Shown here: one piece after another, positions 5,836 through 5,864 of the stretch
Numbering within the stretch: position 1 is the stretch's first letter
Layout of the letters: each line of letters opens with the position of its first letter
Assembly (NCBI GenBank): GCA_003156615.1
Contig: PMHI01000448.1
Coordinates: 16,561 to 22,424 of the forward strand
Length of the DNA stretch: 5,864 nucleotides
DNA from: Acidobacteriaceae bacterium
GTDB lineage: Bacteria; Acidobacteriota; Terriglobia; Terriglobales; SbA1
Reading direction: 5' to 3'
Translations under genes and position numbers: made by a program
The notes under the pieces: generated by a model
What the model saw: the letters and a program-made list of their open reading frames with translations, nothing else
Databases searched by the model: none
What the model was told of the DNA's origin: nothing

Positions 5836-5864
5836 ATGTCTTTCAAAATCCTTATCGTCGACGA
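5836..5864 (+). CDS. Response regulator receiver domain (partial, 5' end only)
   Basis: ATG at 5836 opens MSFKILIVD plus a partial codon GA-, the classic beta-1 strand and first acidic residue(s) of a CheY-like receiver domain. The rest lies beyond the window, so output domain and subfamily are unknown. An in-frame ATG at 5791 would add 15 residues (MRISPATRQGTAACC) that do not look like receiver sequence, so 5836 is preferred, although no good Shine-Dalgarno precedes it. It is divergent from the Crp/Fnr gene. Confidence 0.75.

Overview
The window looks like the chromosome of an Acidobacteriota bacterium (Terriglobia/Koribacter-like). That is an inference from protein style: moderately GC-rich coding sequence, a secreted M1-type peptidase with a long unrecognised N-terminal region, a Crp/Fnr regulator with a short basic N-terminal extension, and two tiny Cys-rich proteins resembling uncharacterised acidobacterial families. 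No rRNA, tRNA, CRISPR array, transposase or phage gene is visible.

Layout. (1) 1-707, minus: 5' part of an exported TPR protein that runs off the left edge. (2) 746-3391, plus: a secreted gluzincin (M1 aminopeptidase-like), divergent from the TPR gene across only about 38-74 nt. (3) 3468-3907, minus: a decayed OmpR-type response regulator with several frameshifts, internal deletions, loss of the phospho-acceptor Asp and a missing C-terminal half of the DNA-binding domain. (4) 3908-4149: mostly non-coding, with a perfect 9-bp inverted repeat. (5) 4150-4350, plus: a small Cys/His (half-LIM-like) protein. (6) 4394-4735, minus: a small CxxC/CxxC zinc-ribbon-like protein whose ATG start overlaps the end of the next gene. 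(7) 4714-5508, minus: an intact Crp/Fnr-family transcription factor. (8) 5509-5835: spacer with a dyad, a direct repeat and a possible relic of a histidine-kinase C-terminus. (9) 5836 onward, plus: the first nine codons of an intact response regulator.

How they fit together. The left half is envelope/periplasm business: an exported TPR protein and an exported metallopeptidase transcribed back to back. The right half is regulatory: the Crp/Fnr gene is probably co-transcribed with the zinc-ribbon gene and is divergent from a response regulator. Two-component debris in the same 2.5 kb suggests a site where regulatory genes are gained and lost. I see no convincing new multi-gene system. The best leads are the two small Cys-rich proteins, the peptidase with no GAMEN motif, and the recently decayed response regulator.
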